Source: Mycobacterium colombiense (GTDB lineage: Bacteria; Actinomycetota; Actinomycetes; Mycobacteriales; Mycobacteriaceae). Taken from it: a stretch of DNA of 46,327 nt. The DNA lies in assembly GCF_003284935.1 (NCBI RefSeq), contig NZ_QMEV01000044.1, positions 1 through 46,327 on the forward strand, given 5' to 3'. A program made the position numbers and the translations under genes. The notes under the pieces were generated by a model. That model ran no database searches. It had not been told where the DNA came from and worked only from the letters and a program-made list of their open reading frames with translations. The stretch's first letter is position 1, and each line of letters opens with the position of its first letter. Of this stretch, positions 24,266 to 32,702 are shown one piece after another.

Positions 24266-25483
24266 TTATTGGGGGTCGAACAGCACCGGAACCGCCGTCG
24301 GTGACCGGAATACCTGGCCGCGGATGTGCGGGTCGTCCCCCTCGGGGTCCAGCCGAAGATTCGGCAGCCGGTCGAGCAGCAGGTTGATGGCGGTGCGCAT
24401 CTCGAGGCGCGCCAGGTGCATGCCGAGGCACACGTGCACGCCGTGTCCCCAGGCCAGATTCGCCCGCGGCTCCCGGTGGATGTTGAACGTGTTCGGATCG
24501 GGATAACGATCTTCCTGCCGGTTCGCCGAACCCAGCATGGGCATCACCGTCGCGCCGGCTGGGATCGCCACACCGCCGAGTTCGGTGTCGCGGGTTGCCA
24601 CCCGGGTGATCGTCAACAGCGGCGCTTCCCACCGCACGCCCTCCTCGATGGCCTGGGGCAGCAGCGACCGATCCGCGCGGATGGCATCCAGCTGCTCGGG
24701 ATCCGACAGGAGCGCCAACAACAGGCTGCCCAGCGCCCGGTAGGTCGTCTCGACGCCGGCCGGCAGCAACAGCCGCAGAAACGAGAAGATCTCCTCGTCC
24801 GCGAGCTTCTCCCCGTCGATCTCCGCCGCGCCGAGGGCACTGATCAGATCGTCCCTCGGCTCCGCCCGGCGGGCCTCGAGTATCGGCGCGAAGTATTCAC
24901 ACAGGGCTGCTGAGGCCGCGAGCCCGCGTTCGGGGTTCACCAGCCAGCTCAGCAGCGAAATCGACCACCGCTGGAATTGTGGATAGTCCTTTTCCGGCAA
25001 ACCCAGCAACCCGGCGATGACCTGGCTCGGGTAGTCGAAGGTGAATTCCTTGACCAGATCCGCCTTTCCATTGGGTGCGAACTTGTCGATCAGGCCGTTG
25101 GCCACCCGGCCTACCAACTCGTCCTGCCAGCGCGCCAATGACTTCTGCGAGAACGCCTTCGAGACCAGTGAGCGCAGCCGCCCGTGGATCGGCTCGTCCA
25201 TGCCGAGCATCACGCCCTCGCCCAGCACCGGGCCGAACGCCGCGATCACCGCCGACGACGAAAACGTCTCGTTGTCGCGCAGCATCTGCTGGATGTCCTC
25301 GTGGCGATACACGATGAACATCGGCAGCGATTCCTCGTGCGGCAGCGCCCCCGATGTCTCGAGTCGCTGCACTGGTTCCTCGTGTCGTATCCGCGCCAAT
25401 TCGGTGTACGGGTCACGCACGTCACCGGATATCGCGTCGTCGAAAGCGCCGAAGTCTTCCAGGTCGTCGAAAAGCTGTTCCAT
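24266..25483 (-). CDS. Cytochrome P450 monooxygenase (second)
   Basis: 405 aa from ATG 25483. I-helix AGVETT (242-247), ExxR at E281-R284, and heme loop WGHGVHVCLG with ligand Cys352. Sequence blocks differ strongly from the first P450 at 21227, so it belongs to another CYP family. It begins 10 nt after the SDR stop and is cotranscribed with the SDR, AveC-like and binding-protein genes. A hydroxylation step on the pathway substrate is inferred; electron donors are not encoded in the window. Confidence 0.91.
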   Translation of the reverse strand: MEQLFDDLEDFGAFDDAISGDVRDPYTELARIRHEEPVQRLETSGALPHEESLPMFIVYRHEDIQQMLRDNETFSSSAVIAAFGPVLGEGVMLGMDEPIHGRLRSLVSKAFSQKSLARWQDELVGRVANGLIDKFAPNGKADLVKEFTFDYPSQVIAGLLGLPEKDYPQFQRWSISLLSWLVNPERGLAASAALCEYFAPILEARRAEPRDDLISALGAAEIDGEKLADEEIFSFLRLLLPAGVETTYRALGSLLLALLSDPEQLDAIRADRSLLPQAIEEGVRWEAPLLTITRVATRDTELGGVAIPAGATVMPMLGSANRQEDRYPDPNTFNIHREPRANLAWGHGVHVCLGMHLARLEMRTAINLLLDRLPNLRLDPEGDDPHIRGQVFRSPTAVPVLFDPQ

Positions 25484-25493
25484 GAATTCCCCT

Positions 25494-26510
25494 TCAATCC
25501 CCTTGCGGTGCCGCACTCTTATGCGACGAGAACCGCCCCGCCATCGCGGCCAAGCGCTGCAGCACCGGCTGTGGAAGAACACGGGCGACGAACACCATCG
25601 CCTTTTGGTTGATCGTCAGCGGCCACGCGCCATCGCGCATCGACCCCTGCCGGGGTATGCCCAGCACGATCCGCGACACGTGGTGCATGCCCGCCGCCGG
25701 CAGAATCCTGTTGGCCACCAACAGCATCGAGGCATCCGGGCCGACGCCCCGGCGGCGGAACGGGCCCCGATCGTCGATCGCCTTGAGCAGGCCGTCGGTG
25801 AACCGCTCGGGTGGCCGGGCCATCTTCATCGCGAAACGTCCGCGGCTGTTCATGGTGTTGTGCAGCCGCGCGTACGGGCCGCCGAAGTTGCGGTTATCGG
25901 TGGTGCCGGCGTCGGTGATGATCTCGGTGTCATACGTGCCGGCCACCAGGACGGTGACGCCGAGACCGAACGGCGCGATCTCGCACGCCATCGACTCCCC
26001 CCACCGCTCCAGCGCCCCCTTGGCCGCCGAGTACGGCGCGGTGGCGGGCTGGCCCCGCACCCCGGCCGCGCTGGACACCAGGACGATCCGCCCCTGGCCC
26101 GCCGCCCGCATCGACGGCAACAACGCCTGGGTGAGCGTGACGGGGCCAAGGACGCTGGTGGCGAGCATGCGCTGCCACAACGCCATATCGGTCTCCTCCA
26201 CCATCCCGGCGGCCGAGATGCCCGCGTTGTGCACCAGCGCGTACGGTGCGCCCACGGCCTCTTCGATCGACTTGGCCGCAGCGGCGATCGACGCGTTGTC
26301 GGTCAGGTCGAGCTGGACGCCGATCAACCGGTCGTCGTCGGGGTCGGATGGGCCCTGCTCCTGAATAACCTTGCGCAGCAGCGGCATCCCCTGGTCAGGA
26401 GTGCGCATGGCCGCGACCACGCGCCACCCTTCCCGGTACATCCGCACCGCCGAGGCGAAGCCGAGTCCGCGGGACGCACCGGTGATGACGACGGTGCGCG
26501 GCTCAGCCAT
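25494..26510 (-). CDS. Short-chain dehydrogenase/reductase
   Basis: 338 aa. Classical SDR: TGASRGLG (10-17), NAG (95-97), Ser146/147 and YSAAK with Y160 and K164. The AAMRTP stretch suggests NADP(H). The C-terminus is extended by ~100 residues beyond a minimal SDR, with hydrophobic helices (AWPLTINQKAMVFVARVLPQPVL) that may dock to the membrane, common in mycobacterial lipid-active SDRs. The ATG 26510 overlaps the AveC-like gene by 8 nt. A longer frame to 26741 is a shadow of AveC. It probably oxidises an alcohol produced by a pathway P450. Confidence 0.88.
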   Translation of the reverse strand: MAEPRTVVITGASRGLGFASAVRMYREGWRVVAAMRTPDQGMPLLRKVIQEQGPSDPDDDRLIGVQLDLTDNASIAAAAKSIEEAVGAPYALVHNAGISAAGMVEETDMALWQRMLATSVLGPVTLTQALLPSMRAAGQGRIVLVSSAAGVRGQPATAPYSAAKGALERWGESMACEIAPFGLGVTVLVAGTYDTEIITDAGTTDNRNFGGPYARLHNTMNSRGRFAMKMARPPERFTDGLLKAIDDRGPFRRRGVGPDASMLLVANRILPAAGMHHVSRIVLGIPRQGSMRDGAWPLTINQKAMVFVARVLPQPVLQRLAAMAGRFSSHKSAAPQGD

Positions 26511-27639
26511 GCTGGCTCGCTGTCGCGCAAGCGCCTTCGCCCGGGGGCGGGGGCTCGACGTGCGGCCGGCCATTGGGCTCCCCGCTCGCCCACGTCGACC
26601 AGATGCCGACCGAGTACGGGCCCTGGGCACCCGCCTTCTGGTAGAAGCCTTGCGGGTCATAGACTTTGGCCTCAGGATACGGCCAGGGGCAGGCCACCGA
26701 CGTGGCGGCGTGACTGACCTTGATGACCCAGAACCAGCCACCGTAGGCGAAGTACGACACGTTGATGATGACGAACATCACCAGGAACGTGCCCAGCACC
26801 GGTCGCGACGGGAACAACTTCGCTTTTGCGGCAAGCTTTTCCGCCACGGACTTGCCGGTGTCGTCGCGATAGCACAGGATCGCCGCGGGGACCATCACGA
26901 AGCACACCGAGAACGACTCCCAGATCAGCGGGAACTGGAAGGTGGTGCCGGTGAACACCGATCCCCATGGGATCACCTGCGAGTAGATGTACATGCCCCA
27001 GTGGATCAGGATGTTTTCCAGGAAGGCGTCGAAAACAAAACCGATCATCAGCGTGATCAGCCCCAGGCTGACCAGCGGATGCCGCGACACATAACTCGTG
27101 GGCCCGTACTTCGCCTGCAGCCTGCGCAGCAGCCAGACCGCCGGGAAGTACGGCCCGAAGTAGAACATCACGTAGCCGAAGACCACGAACGGTTCGACCG
27201 TCGGCGACAACGACACCAGCGGCCAGGATTCCGGCCAGTGCACGAGATCGGGGTTGTAGACCGCGAACGGCGACCAGTTCATGATCGGGTCCTGCCACAC
27301 GATCAGCGTGGTGCACAGAAACATCAACATCACCGGGCTACCGGGATTGCGGCGCCAGCCCCTGATGAAGACGGTCAACAGCACGATCAGCGCCACCACC
27401 GTGGCCCAGTCCAAAAAGCCGATGTAGTCCAGCCCGAACGTGAACTTCACCGGTCGCGGCCGGCCTTGCACGCCTGCGTTTGCGACGCGAGGGTCAAGGG
27501 CCACACGGCAATTCGCGATGAAGAACAGCGCGAAGGCGGCCAGCGCCGCGCCGGCGATCCAGCCGCCCCAGCCGCGATGGTGGCCGCCCGGTGCGGTGGT
27601 TTTGTCGTTAGTCAGCGGTATGGACTGTTCCGTGGACAT
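26503..27639 (-). CDS. Spirocyclase AveC-family membrane protein
   Basis: 378 aa with about seven to eight hydrophobic helices (AGAALAAFALFFIA, ATVVALIVLLTVFI, PVMLMFLCTTLIVW, FVVFGYVMFYFGPYF, LVSLGLITLMIGFVF, VCFVMVPAAIL, FLVMFVIINVSYFA). Polar motifs such as WQDPIMNW and DAFLENILIHWGMYIYS face conserved positions. It resembles the AveC family; in avermectin biosynthesis AveC makes the spiroketal and affects dehydration. Mycobacteria carry several paralogues of unknown function. A ring-forming or hydration activity on a lipid in the membrane is possible (inference). Its ATG overlaps the preceding stop (TGATG). Confidence 0.75.
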   Translation of the reverse strand: MSTEQSIPLTNDKTTAPGGHHRGWGGWIAGAALAAFALFFIANCRVALDPRVANAGVQGRPRPVKFTFGLDYIGFLDWATVVALIVLLTVFIRGWRRNPGSPVMLMFLCTTLIVWQDPIMNWSPFAVYNPDLVHWPESWPLVSLSPTVEPFVVFGYVMFYFGPYFPAVWLLRRLQAKYGPTSYVSRHPLVSLGLITLMIGFVFDAFLENILIHWGMYIYSQVIPWGSVFTGTTFQFPLIWESFSVCFVMVPAAILCYRDDTGKSVAEKLAAKAKLFPSRPVLGTFLVMFVIINVSYFAYGGWFWVIKVSHAATSVACPWPYPEAKVYDPQGFYQKAGAQGPYSVGIWSTWASGEPNGRPHVEPPPPGEGACATASQHG

Positions 27640-28757
27640 CAGTCTTCCTCTCCGAACCGATCCACCAGATGCGAGTTGATGCCGTCGGCGTCGAGGGTCC
27701 GGGCCACTAGATAGCCGGCGCCCATCCAGGCGCGGCGCGTCCACTTGCCGAACGACACCCGGGTGCCGGGTGCGCCCGAGGCGGCGGGCATCATCTTGAC
27801 CCGTTCCAGAGCCTCTTTGACACCGCGCGGGCTCAACGGATGTGCGTCGGTGAACGCGCGCACCAAGGTCGCCGCGACGTCGCGGTTGACCACGGTCACA
27901 CAGAACTCGGGGCGACTGCCGTTGTACTTCCTCGCGTAGCTGTCGAGGAAGTCCTGGCCGATCCGGTTCGCCTCGTCGTACTGGTCCACACCGGTCCAGC
28001 CCATGAACGCGTTCCACATGATCGGATTGACCCAGGCGTTCTGCCACGCCGTCGTGGTGAAGCGCGGCGGGTCCCAGCCGAGCGACTCGAGAGCCGGATT
28101 GATGAAGACGATGCCGAAGCCGAAGCCCAGGTGCACGATCGCCTCGGCCTTTGCCTCATGCAGGGTCTGCACCGCGGCGTTGATGTCCTGAGCCGTCTGC
28201 GCGATGGCGACTTCCGCGACGATCCGAATGCCCTTGCGCCGGCACGCACTTCGCAGGTTCTTCAGGTAGCTCTCCCCGATCAGGCTCTGCTCGACCAGCA
28301 CCCCGATCTCGGCGAGGCCGCGTTTGGCGATCAGGTCGGCCAAAAAGATCGGCTCGTCGGTCATCGATCCCTGGGGAAAGGCGAAGGTCCACTCGCCCAG
28401 CCAGTCGTCGGTGCCGGTGACGCTGATCGCGGGGACCTTGAATCGTTCCTCGATCGCTTCTCGCAACGGCACGCAGTTGTCGGTGATGTTCGGACCGAAG
28501 ACCACCAGGCAACCCTCGTCGACCAGTTCGCCGTACGCGTCGATCACCGCTTTGACCGAACCCTTGGGCAGGCCCTCCACCTCGCGATAGATCATCTGCA
28601 CCGGCCGGTCCATCAGGCCCTGGGCGACGGCTTCTTCGAAGATGAGCTCGAAGGTCTGGGTGAAGGAGGCGAACAGCTCCTCGGGAAAGCCCGGCGGAAG
28701 CGTGAAGTCCATCAGGTAGCCGACCTTGATCGGCTCTGCGCTGCTCTCGTAGGACAT
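27639..28757 (-). CDS. Periplasmic-binding-fold (LivK/AmiC-like) protein without signal peptide
   Basis: 372 aa with the type I periplasmic-binding fold: IKVGYLMDFTLPPG, VVFGPNITDNCVPLREAIEERFKVPAIS, EIGVLVEQSLIGESYLKNLRSACRRKGI and ARKYNGSRPEFCVTVVNRDVA, as in branched-chain amino-acid/amide receptors. The N-terminus MSYESSAEPIKV has no signal sequence and no lipobox, and no permease or ATPase gene is near. It should therefore be cytoplasmic, acting as a ligand sensor or carrier, as AmiC does, rather than in uptake. GGGAGG precedes ATG 28757. It leads the five-gene unit binding protein-AveC-SDR-P450-ALDH and has operator site B 41 nt upstream. Confidence 0.85.
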   Translation of the reverse strand: MSYESSAEPIKVGYLMDFTLPPGFPEELFASFTQTFELIFEEAVAQGLMDRPVQMIYREVEGLPKGSVKAVIDAYGELVDEGCLVVFGPNITDNCVPLREAIEERFKVPAISVTGTDDWLGEWTFAFPQGSMTDEPIFLADLIAKRGLAEIGVLVEQSLIGESYLKNLRSACRRKGIRIVAEVAIAQTAQDINAAVQTLHEAKAEAIVHLGFGFGIVFINPALESLGWDPPRFTTTAWQNAWVNPIMWNAFMGWTGVDQYDEANRIGQDFLDSYARKYNGSRPEFCVTVVNRDVAATLVRAFTDAHPLSPRGVKEALERVKMMPAASGAPGTRVSFGKWTRRAWMGAGYLVARTLDADGINSHLVDRFGEED

Positions 28758-28797
28758 CCGACCTCCCAGGTGACAACATCGCGCGCCGATCCGACAA

Positions 28798-28812
28798 ACC
28801 TAATATTTGTTC
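28798..28812 (+). promoter_or_regulatory. Cluster operator, site B
   Basis: ACCTAATATTTGTTC, in the opposite orientation to its gene, 41 nt upstream of the binding-protein ATG. CCTAATATTTGTTCAG (28799-28814) is identical to the site A core. No confident -35/-10 pair was assigned here. Confidence 0.7.
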
Positions 28813-28839
28813 AGACCCTAGCGGCGGCGGTATGCAGCG

Positions 28840-29697
28840 TCAATCATCGGACCCGTCGGACCCCTCCGGCGCGAGGTAAATCCGGATCATTTCGCCCAGC
28901 GCCTTGCCCACCGCCACGTCGTCGGTCAGCGGGCCCGCGATCGCGGCCCGGGCGGCGTCGCGCATGCTCAACCCCTCGGCGACCAGTCGGGCCGCGGCGA
29001 TCAACACCCTCGTCGACGCCACCTCGCGCAGCCCGCCGGTTTCCAGCCTGCGGATGGCGTGGCCGAAGCGGACTAGCTCGGCCGCGGTGGCCCGGTCCAC
29101 GCCCGCCTCGTGCGCAACGATCCCCTCTTCGATATCGGCTGCGGGGAAATCGAATTCGATGGCCACCATCCGCTGGCGGGTCGAATCCTTGAGATCCTTC
29201 AGCACGCTCTGGTAACCGGGGTTGTAAGACACCACCAAGCCGAAACCGGGAGCCGCGTCCAGCGTGATGCCCAGCCGCTCGATGGGCAGCTGGCGTCGAT
29301 AGTCGGCGAGCGGATGCAGCACCACCGTCGTGTCCTGCCGCGCTTCCACCACCTCGTCGAGGTAGCAGATCGCGCCCTCCCGCACCGCCCGGGTCAGCGG
29401 GCCGTCCACCCACACCGTCTCGTCGCCGCGCAGCAGATACCGGCCGACCAGGTCCGCGGTCGTGAGGTCGTCATGGCAGGCGACGGTGATCAGCGGGCGG
29501 CCCAGGTCGTGGGCCATCGCCTCGACGAATCGCGTCTTGCCGCATCCCGTCGGACCCTTGAGGACCAGCGCCAGCCCTTGCCGGTAGGCCGCCTTGAACA
29601 CGGCCTCTTCGCTCCCGACCGCTTGGTAGTAGGGCCGCACGGTCTCCCCTTCAGGCGTCCCTCGATTGAAGTAAGCAAGCCCGGACTCGGTGGCCAT
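28840..29697 (-). CDS. MoxR-type AAA+ ATPase, NorQ/CbbQ subfamily
   Basis: 285 aa. Walker A GPTGCGKT (48-55), Walker B ICYLDEVVEA (D114, E115), sensor region VVSYNPGYQ and the C-terminal ARAAIAGPLTDD block are typical of NorQ/CbbQ. These hexameric ATPases work with a VWA-domain partner to remodel or metallate a client enzyme: NO reductase for NorQ/NorD, Rubisco for CbbQ/CbbO. The partner gene is immediately upstream here, but no NorB or Rubisco is in the window, so the client must be another enzyme, probably of this cluster (inference). Its own promoter (site C) lies before ATG 29697. Confidence 0.92.
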   Translation of the reverse strand: MATESGLAYFNRGTPEGETVRPYYQAVGSEEAVFKAAYRQGLALVLKGPTGCGKTRFVEAMAHDLGRPLITVACHDDLTTADLVGRYLLRGDETVWVDGPLTRAVREGAICYLDEVVEARQDTTVVLHPLADYRRQLPIERLGITLDAAPGFGLVVSYNPGYQSVLKDLKDSTRQRMVAIEFDFPAADIEEGIVAHEAGVDRATAAELVRFGHAIRRLETGGLREVASTRVLIAAARLVAEGLSMRDAARAAIAGPLTDDVAVGKALGEMIRIYLAPEGSDGSDD

Positions 29698-29728
29698 AGC
29701 TTCCCTTCTGCTACTTCCGGCGATTGGG

Positions 29729-29757
29729 AGCCTAGCCGGAACAGATGTTTGTTTCAA
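29729..29757 (-). promoter_or_regulatory. Promoter with cluster operator, site C
   Basis: Toward the ATPase gene: TTGAAA (29757-29752), 17-nt spacer, TAGGCT (29734-29729). The motif AACAAACATCTGTTC (29753-29739) lies across the -35 end and spacer. The -35 overlaps the stop codon of the VWA gene, so the ATPase can be expressed separately from it. Confidence 0.7.
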
Positions 29758-31520
29758 GTGGCGCGACCGGTGGCGTCGGCGGTTTGGTGCACCAACTGCG
29801 TTCTGGGACTTGGCATCACCGATACCCTCCGGCGAACCTCCGCCGAGCGCAGCGCGGAGCGGAACAACGGTCCGATCACACCGGCCAGCTGGTCGGGGTT
29901 CGCGATGGTCGCGTGCGCGGTGCTGCCGAACACCCTGCGCAGCGATTGCACGTCGGTGCCCGCACCGATCGTCAGGCATACGCAACCGGTCCCCCGGCGG
30001 CGGGCCTCGGTGAGCGCGCGACGAGCGTCGGCGGCACCGTATGCCCGCTCGTAGCCGTGGTCGTAGGCCAGCCCGTCAGAGAGCACCACCAGCAGCCGAC
30101 GTGACGTACCGCCACGCGCCTCCAGCGTCGCCGCGCCGTGGCGGATCGCCGCCCCCAGGCGCGAATACGCGCCGGGTTCCAGGCTGTTGAGCCGCCTGAT
30201 CACCTGGGCGTTCAGCTGGTCGTGGAACCGCTTGACCGGCACCATGCTCACCGCGGCCCGGCCCTGCGAGTAATACGCGTACAGCGCGACGCGGTCACCG
30301 AGGTCGTGCAGGGCCACCGACAGGTGGGCGACCGCCGCACGTTGTTGTTCGTGCACCGTGCGCCCGACCGTCCCGGGTTCGCCCGCCGAGCCCGACACGT
30401 CGAGCAGGAGCAGCACCGAGAGGTCGCGCCGGCGCCGAAGGCTGTCCAGGTACACGGCCTCGTCGGGCACCGACCCGGCCCGCACCTCGACCCGCGCTTC
30501 CACGGCGGCGTCGATGTCGATGTCGTCGCCCTGCGCCTGCCGGTGGCGACGATGCAGACCCATGCCGAGCCGCGACAGCGGCCGCCGCACCCCGATGGCG
30601 TCGTCGATGGACTGGGTGGCCGACGCCTTGATCTGTGGTTCGACCTCGCGCACCGTGCACCAGGCCGGCCGGTAGCTCTTGCGCGCGACGTCCCATTCGG
30701 GATATCGCACGCCGTCGACGGCGGTTTGTGCGTCCTGATCGGCGTCCCCACCGTCGTCGCCGGAGGTCGACGCGAGCGACGTGACGGCGTACGCGCCGCG
30801 CCTGCCGGAGTTGGTGCGATGGGTTGGGTTGTCCGCGCCGGGCGGGCCGCCGCCACTTCCCGTCTTACGCGCGGAGGACAGCAGCTTCTTCAACCACTTT
30901 CCGATAAAACCGCCCCCACCGACGGGGCTGGTGAACAGGTCGGGATCGTCGGAGTCGTCCACCTCGCCGTCGTCGAGTTCTTCCAGTTCCGTTGCGCCAG
31001 TGCGCCGTGGCGCATGCCCGGGCTTGCCCTCCTCGTCCTGTGTGGCCCCCCGGGCGCACGCGGCAATCACCTTCGTCGCGCGGATCACGCCGAACTCCGG
31101 CGGCGCCTCAGGAAGTTCCCCCCGTGCGGCGGCGAGGTCAAGCGACGCGTGAGGTGAATCGCTGCGGCGCGCGATGTCGCGGTCGCCCAGTGACGCCACA
31201 ATGCGTGGTAGCAGAGGCGCGTTGGCGACCAGTGCGCGGTGACCCTCGACCGCCAGATAGCGCTTGGCCAGTTTGCGGTGGCGCACCAACCGGCCAACCG
31301 CATCGGGGTCCAGGCTGCCGGCGGCGATCATGGAGGCGTGCGCGGCGACCGACCCGAGGCGGGTGCGCGACGGCGCGGCCGCGTCAACGTAAATCGTGTG
31401 GCCGTCCGTCCATGCGGGTTCGCCGGGTGGCAGGTTGGCGACCGCCACCGCCCGGCCCGCGAGCGCCGAGGCGAGCATGCCCAGTCCCCGCACCCGCTCG
31501 CCCCGGGCATCGTCGCCCAC
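29754..31520 (-). CDS. VWA-domain protein, NorD/CbbO-like partner of the AAA+ ATPase
   Basis: About 588 aa from a GTG at 31520 with GGAGG 5 nt upstream. The N-terminal ~250 residues are helical, followed by an acidic linker (ELEELDDGEVDDSDDPD). YPEWDVARKSY and CTVREVEP are typical NorD blocks. The C-terminal von Willebrand A domain has the MIDAS motif DVSGS (Asp ~374), then a conserved Thr/Ser-Gly-x-Asp-like LSDGLAYDHGYE. NorD-type proteins link the ATPase hexamer to its client. The frame continues upstream to 31583, but that part is the site D promoter. It is divergent from the SDR at 31601. Confidence 0.88.
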   Translation of the reverse strand: MGDDARGERVRGLGMLASALAGRAVAVANLPPGEPAWTDGHTIYVDAAAPSRTRLGSVAAHASMIAAGSLDPDAVGRLVRHRKLAKRYLAVEGHRALVANAPLLPRIVASLGDRDIARRSDSPHASLDLAAARGELPEAPPEFGVIRATKVIAACARGATQDEEGKPGHAPRRTGATELEELDDGEVDDSDDPDLFTSPVGGGGFIGKWLKKLLSSARKTGSGGGPPGADNPTHRTNSGRRGAYAVTSLASTSGDDGGDADQDAQTAVDGVRYPEWDVARKSYRPAWCTVREVEPQIKASATQSIDDAIGVRRPLSRLGMGLHRRHRQAQGDDIDIDAAVEARVEVRAGSVPDEAVYLDSLRRRRDLSVLLLLDVSGSAGEPGTVGRTVHEQQRAAVAHLSVALHDLGDRVALYAYYSQGRAAVSMVPVKRFHDQLNAQVIRRLNSLEPGAYSRLGAAIRHGAATLEARGGTSRRLLVVLSDGLAYDHGYERAYGAADARRALTEARRRGTGCVCLTIGAGTDVQSLRRVFGSTAHATIANPDQLAGVIGPLFRSALRSAEVRRRVSVMPSPRTQLVHQTADATGRAT

Positions 31521-31535
31521 GCCCACCTCCGAATG

Positions 31536-31564
31536 TTGACCAAATATCTGTTCCACCGTAAAGT
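31536..31564 (+). promoter_or_regulatory. Promoter with cluster operator, site D
   Basis: TTGACC (31536-31541), 17-nt spacer, TAAAGT (31559-31564), directing transcription to the SDR at 31601. ACCAAATATCTGTTC (31539-31553) is the exact consensus of the seven sites. The same 35-bp stretch recurs at 32630 with four differences. A factor bound here could also affect the divergent VWA gene. Confidence 0.8.
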
Positions 31565-31600
31565 CCGGCTGCACAACAGTCAATGAATCAGGAGCACACG

Positions 31601-32575
31601 ATGATTGACTTCACCGGCCAGGTGGCGGTGGTGACCGGGGCCGGTCGGGGACTCGGTCGGCTGTACGCGTTGGATCTGGCCCGGCGGGGAGCGGCGGTGG
31701 TGGTCAACGACCTCGGCGGCTCGATGCGCGGCGACGGTTCCGACACCGGCGTCGCCGACGAGGTGGTCGATGAGATCACGCGGGCCGGCGGCACCGCGAT
31801 CGCCTCATACGACTCGGTGGACAATCCGGCTGGCGGGCAGGCGATCGTCGACGCCGCCGTCGAGGGATTCGGGCGTCTGGACGCGGTGGTCAGCAACGCC
31901 GGCATTTTCGGCAGTGTGCCCTTCGAGGACCTCTCGCACGACGACTGGACACGCATGTTGCGGGTACATCTCGACGGCGGTTTTCATCTGTCCCAGCCCG
32001 CGTATCGGGCGATGAAGAAAAGCGGGGGCGGGCGATTCGTGTTCATCTCGTCCTCCGCGGGGATCTTCGGCCAGCCGATGGAAGCCCACTACGCGGCGGC
32101 CAAAGCGGGGCTGGTCGGATTGACCAACGTCATCGCCATCGAGGGCGAAGCGCACGGAATACTCGCCAATTCCGTTATGCCCACCGGCTTCTCGAGGATG
32201 GTCCGCGAAACCGTCGGCGACGAGAAGTTCCTCGCCGAATCCGGCTTCATGCAAGCCATCCGGCCCGAGCTCGTCGTGCCGCTGGTGACGTTTCTGGCCA
32301 GCACCACCTGCACCGTCACCCACCGCAACTACTCCGCGGCGGCCGGCCGCTACGCGCGGGTGTTCGTCGGCCTCACCGAAGGCTGGCTCGCCGAGGCCGA
32401 GAGCCGGCCAACTGCCGAGGACATCGCGGCACATCTCGAGCAGATCTCCTCGACGCAGAACTTCATCGTGCCCGCATCGATCGTCGACGAAGTGCTGGAA
32501 GTGTGTGAGCGACGCGGTGTCAGCCCGATGCCGGATAACGCCGAGATCGCATTCCCCGAGCCCGAAAGGAGCTGA
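31601..32575 (+). CDS. Short-chain dehydrogenase, MFE-2/17beta-HSD4-like
   Basis: 324 aa. TGAGRGLG (12-19), the long NDLGGSMRGDGSD segment typical of the hydroxyacyl-CoA dehydrogenase domain of multifunctional enzyme type 2, SNAG (98-101), Ser151 and YAAAK (Y164, K168). D37 indicates NAD. After residue ~245 there is a helical extension (TAEDIAAHLEQISS) as in the MFE-2-like mycobacterial proteins. It likely oxidises a 3-hydroxyacyl-CoA after the acyl-CoA dehydrogenase encoded downstream. ATG 31601 has AGGAG 6 nt upstream and is preferred over the ATG at 31583. Driven by site D. Confidence 0.9.
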   Translation: MIDFTGQVAVVTGAGRGLGRLYALDLARRGAAVVVNDLGGSMRGDGSDTGVADEVVDEITRAGGTAIASYDSVDNPAGGQAIVDAAVEGFGRLDAVVSNAGIFGSVPFEDLSHDDWTRMLRVHLDGGFHLSQPAYRAMKKSGGGRFVFISSSAGIFGQPMEAHYAAAKAGLVGLTNVIAIEGEAHGILANSVMPTGFSRMVRETVGDEKFLAESGFMQAIRPELVVPLVTFLASTTCTVTHRNYSAAAGRYARVFVGLTEGWLAEAESRPTAEDIAAHLEQISSTQNFIVPASIVDEVLEVCERRGVSPMPDNAEIAFPEPERS

Positions 32576-32629
32576 GCGTGCACGACGAACTGCGGCACCT
32601 CGCGGCTGCGCGCACGGCGGTCGACGTCA

Positions 32630-32658
32630 TTGACCAACTATCTGCTCAACCGTAGAGT
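32630..32658 (+). promoter_or_regulatory. Promoter with cluster operator, site E
   Basis: TTGACC (32630-32635), 17-nt spacer, TAGAGT (32653-32658), with ACCAACTATCTGCTC at 32633-32647. Bases 32630-32664 match 31536-31570 at 31 of 35 positions. It gives the acyl-CoA dehydrogenase-nitroreductase operon its own start. Confidence 0.75.
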
Positions 32659-32702
32659 CCGGCTTGGCCACAAGGTTTTCCGACGCTACAGACGAGAGAA
32701 AC

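Noticed and set aside
31521..31583. N-terminal extension of the VWA protein
   Set aside because: It would be encoded by the site D promoter/operator, and a GTG with GGAGG is available at 31520.
32578..32655. 25-codon ORF starting GTG right after the SDR stop
   Set aside because: It overlaps the site E promoter and has no ribosome site or family resemblance; its last codons are the operator itself.
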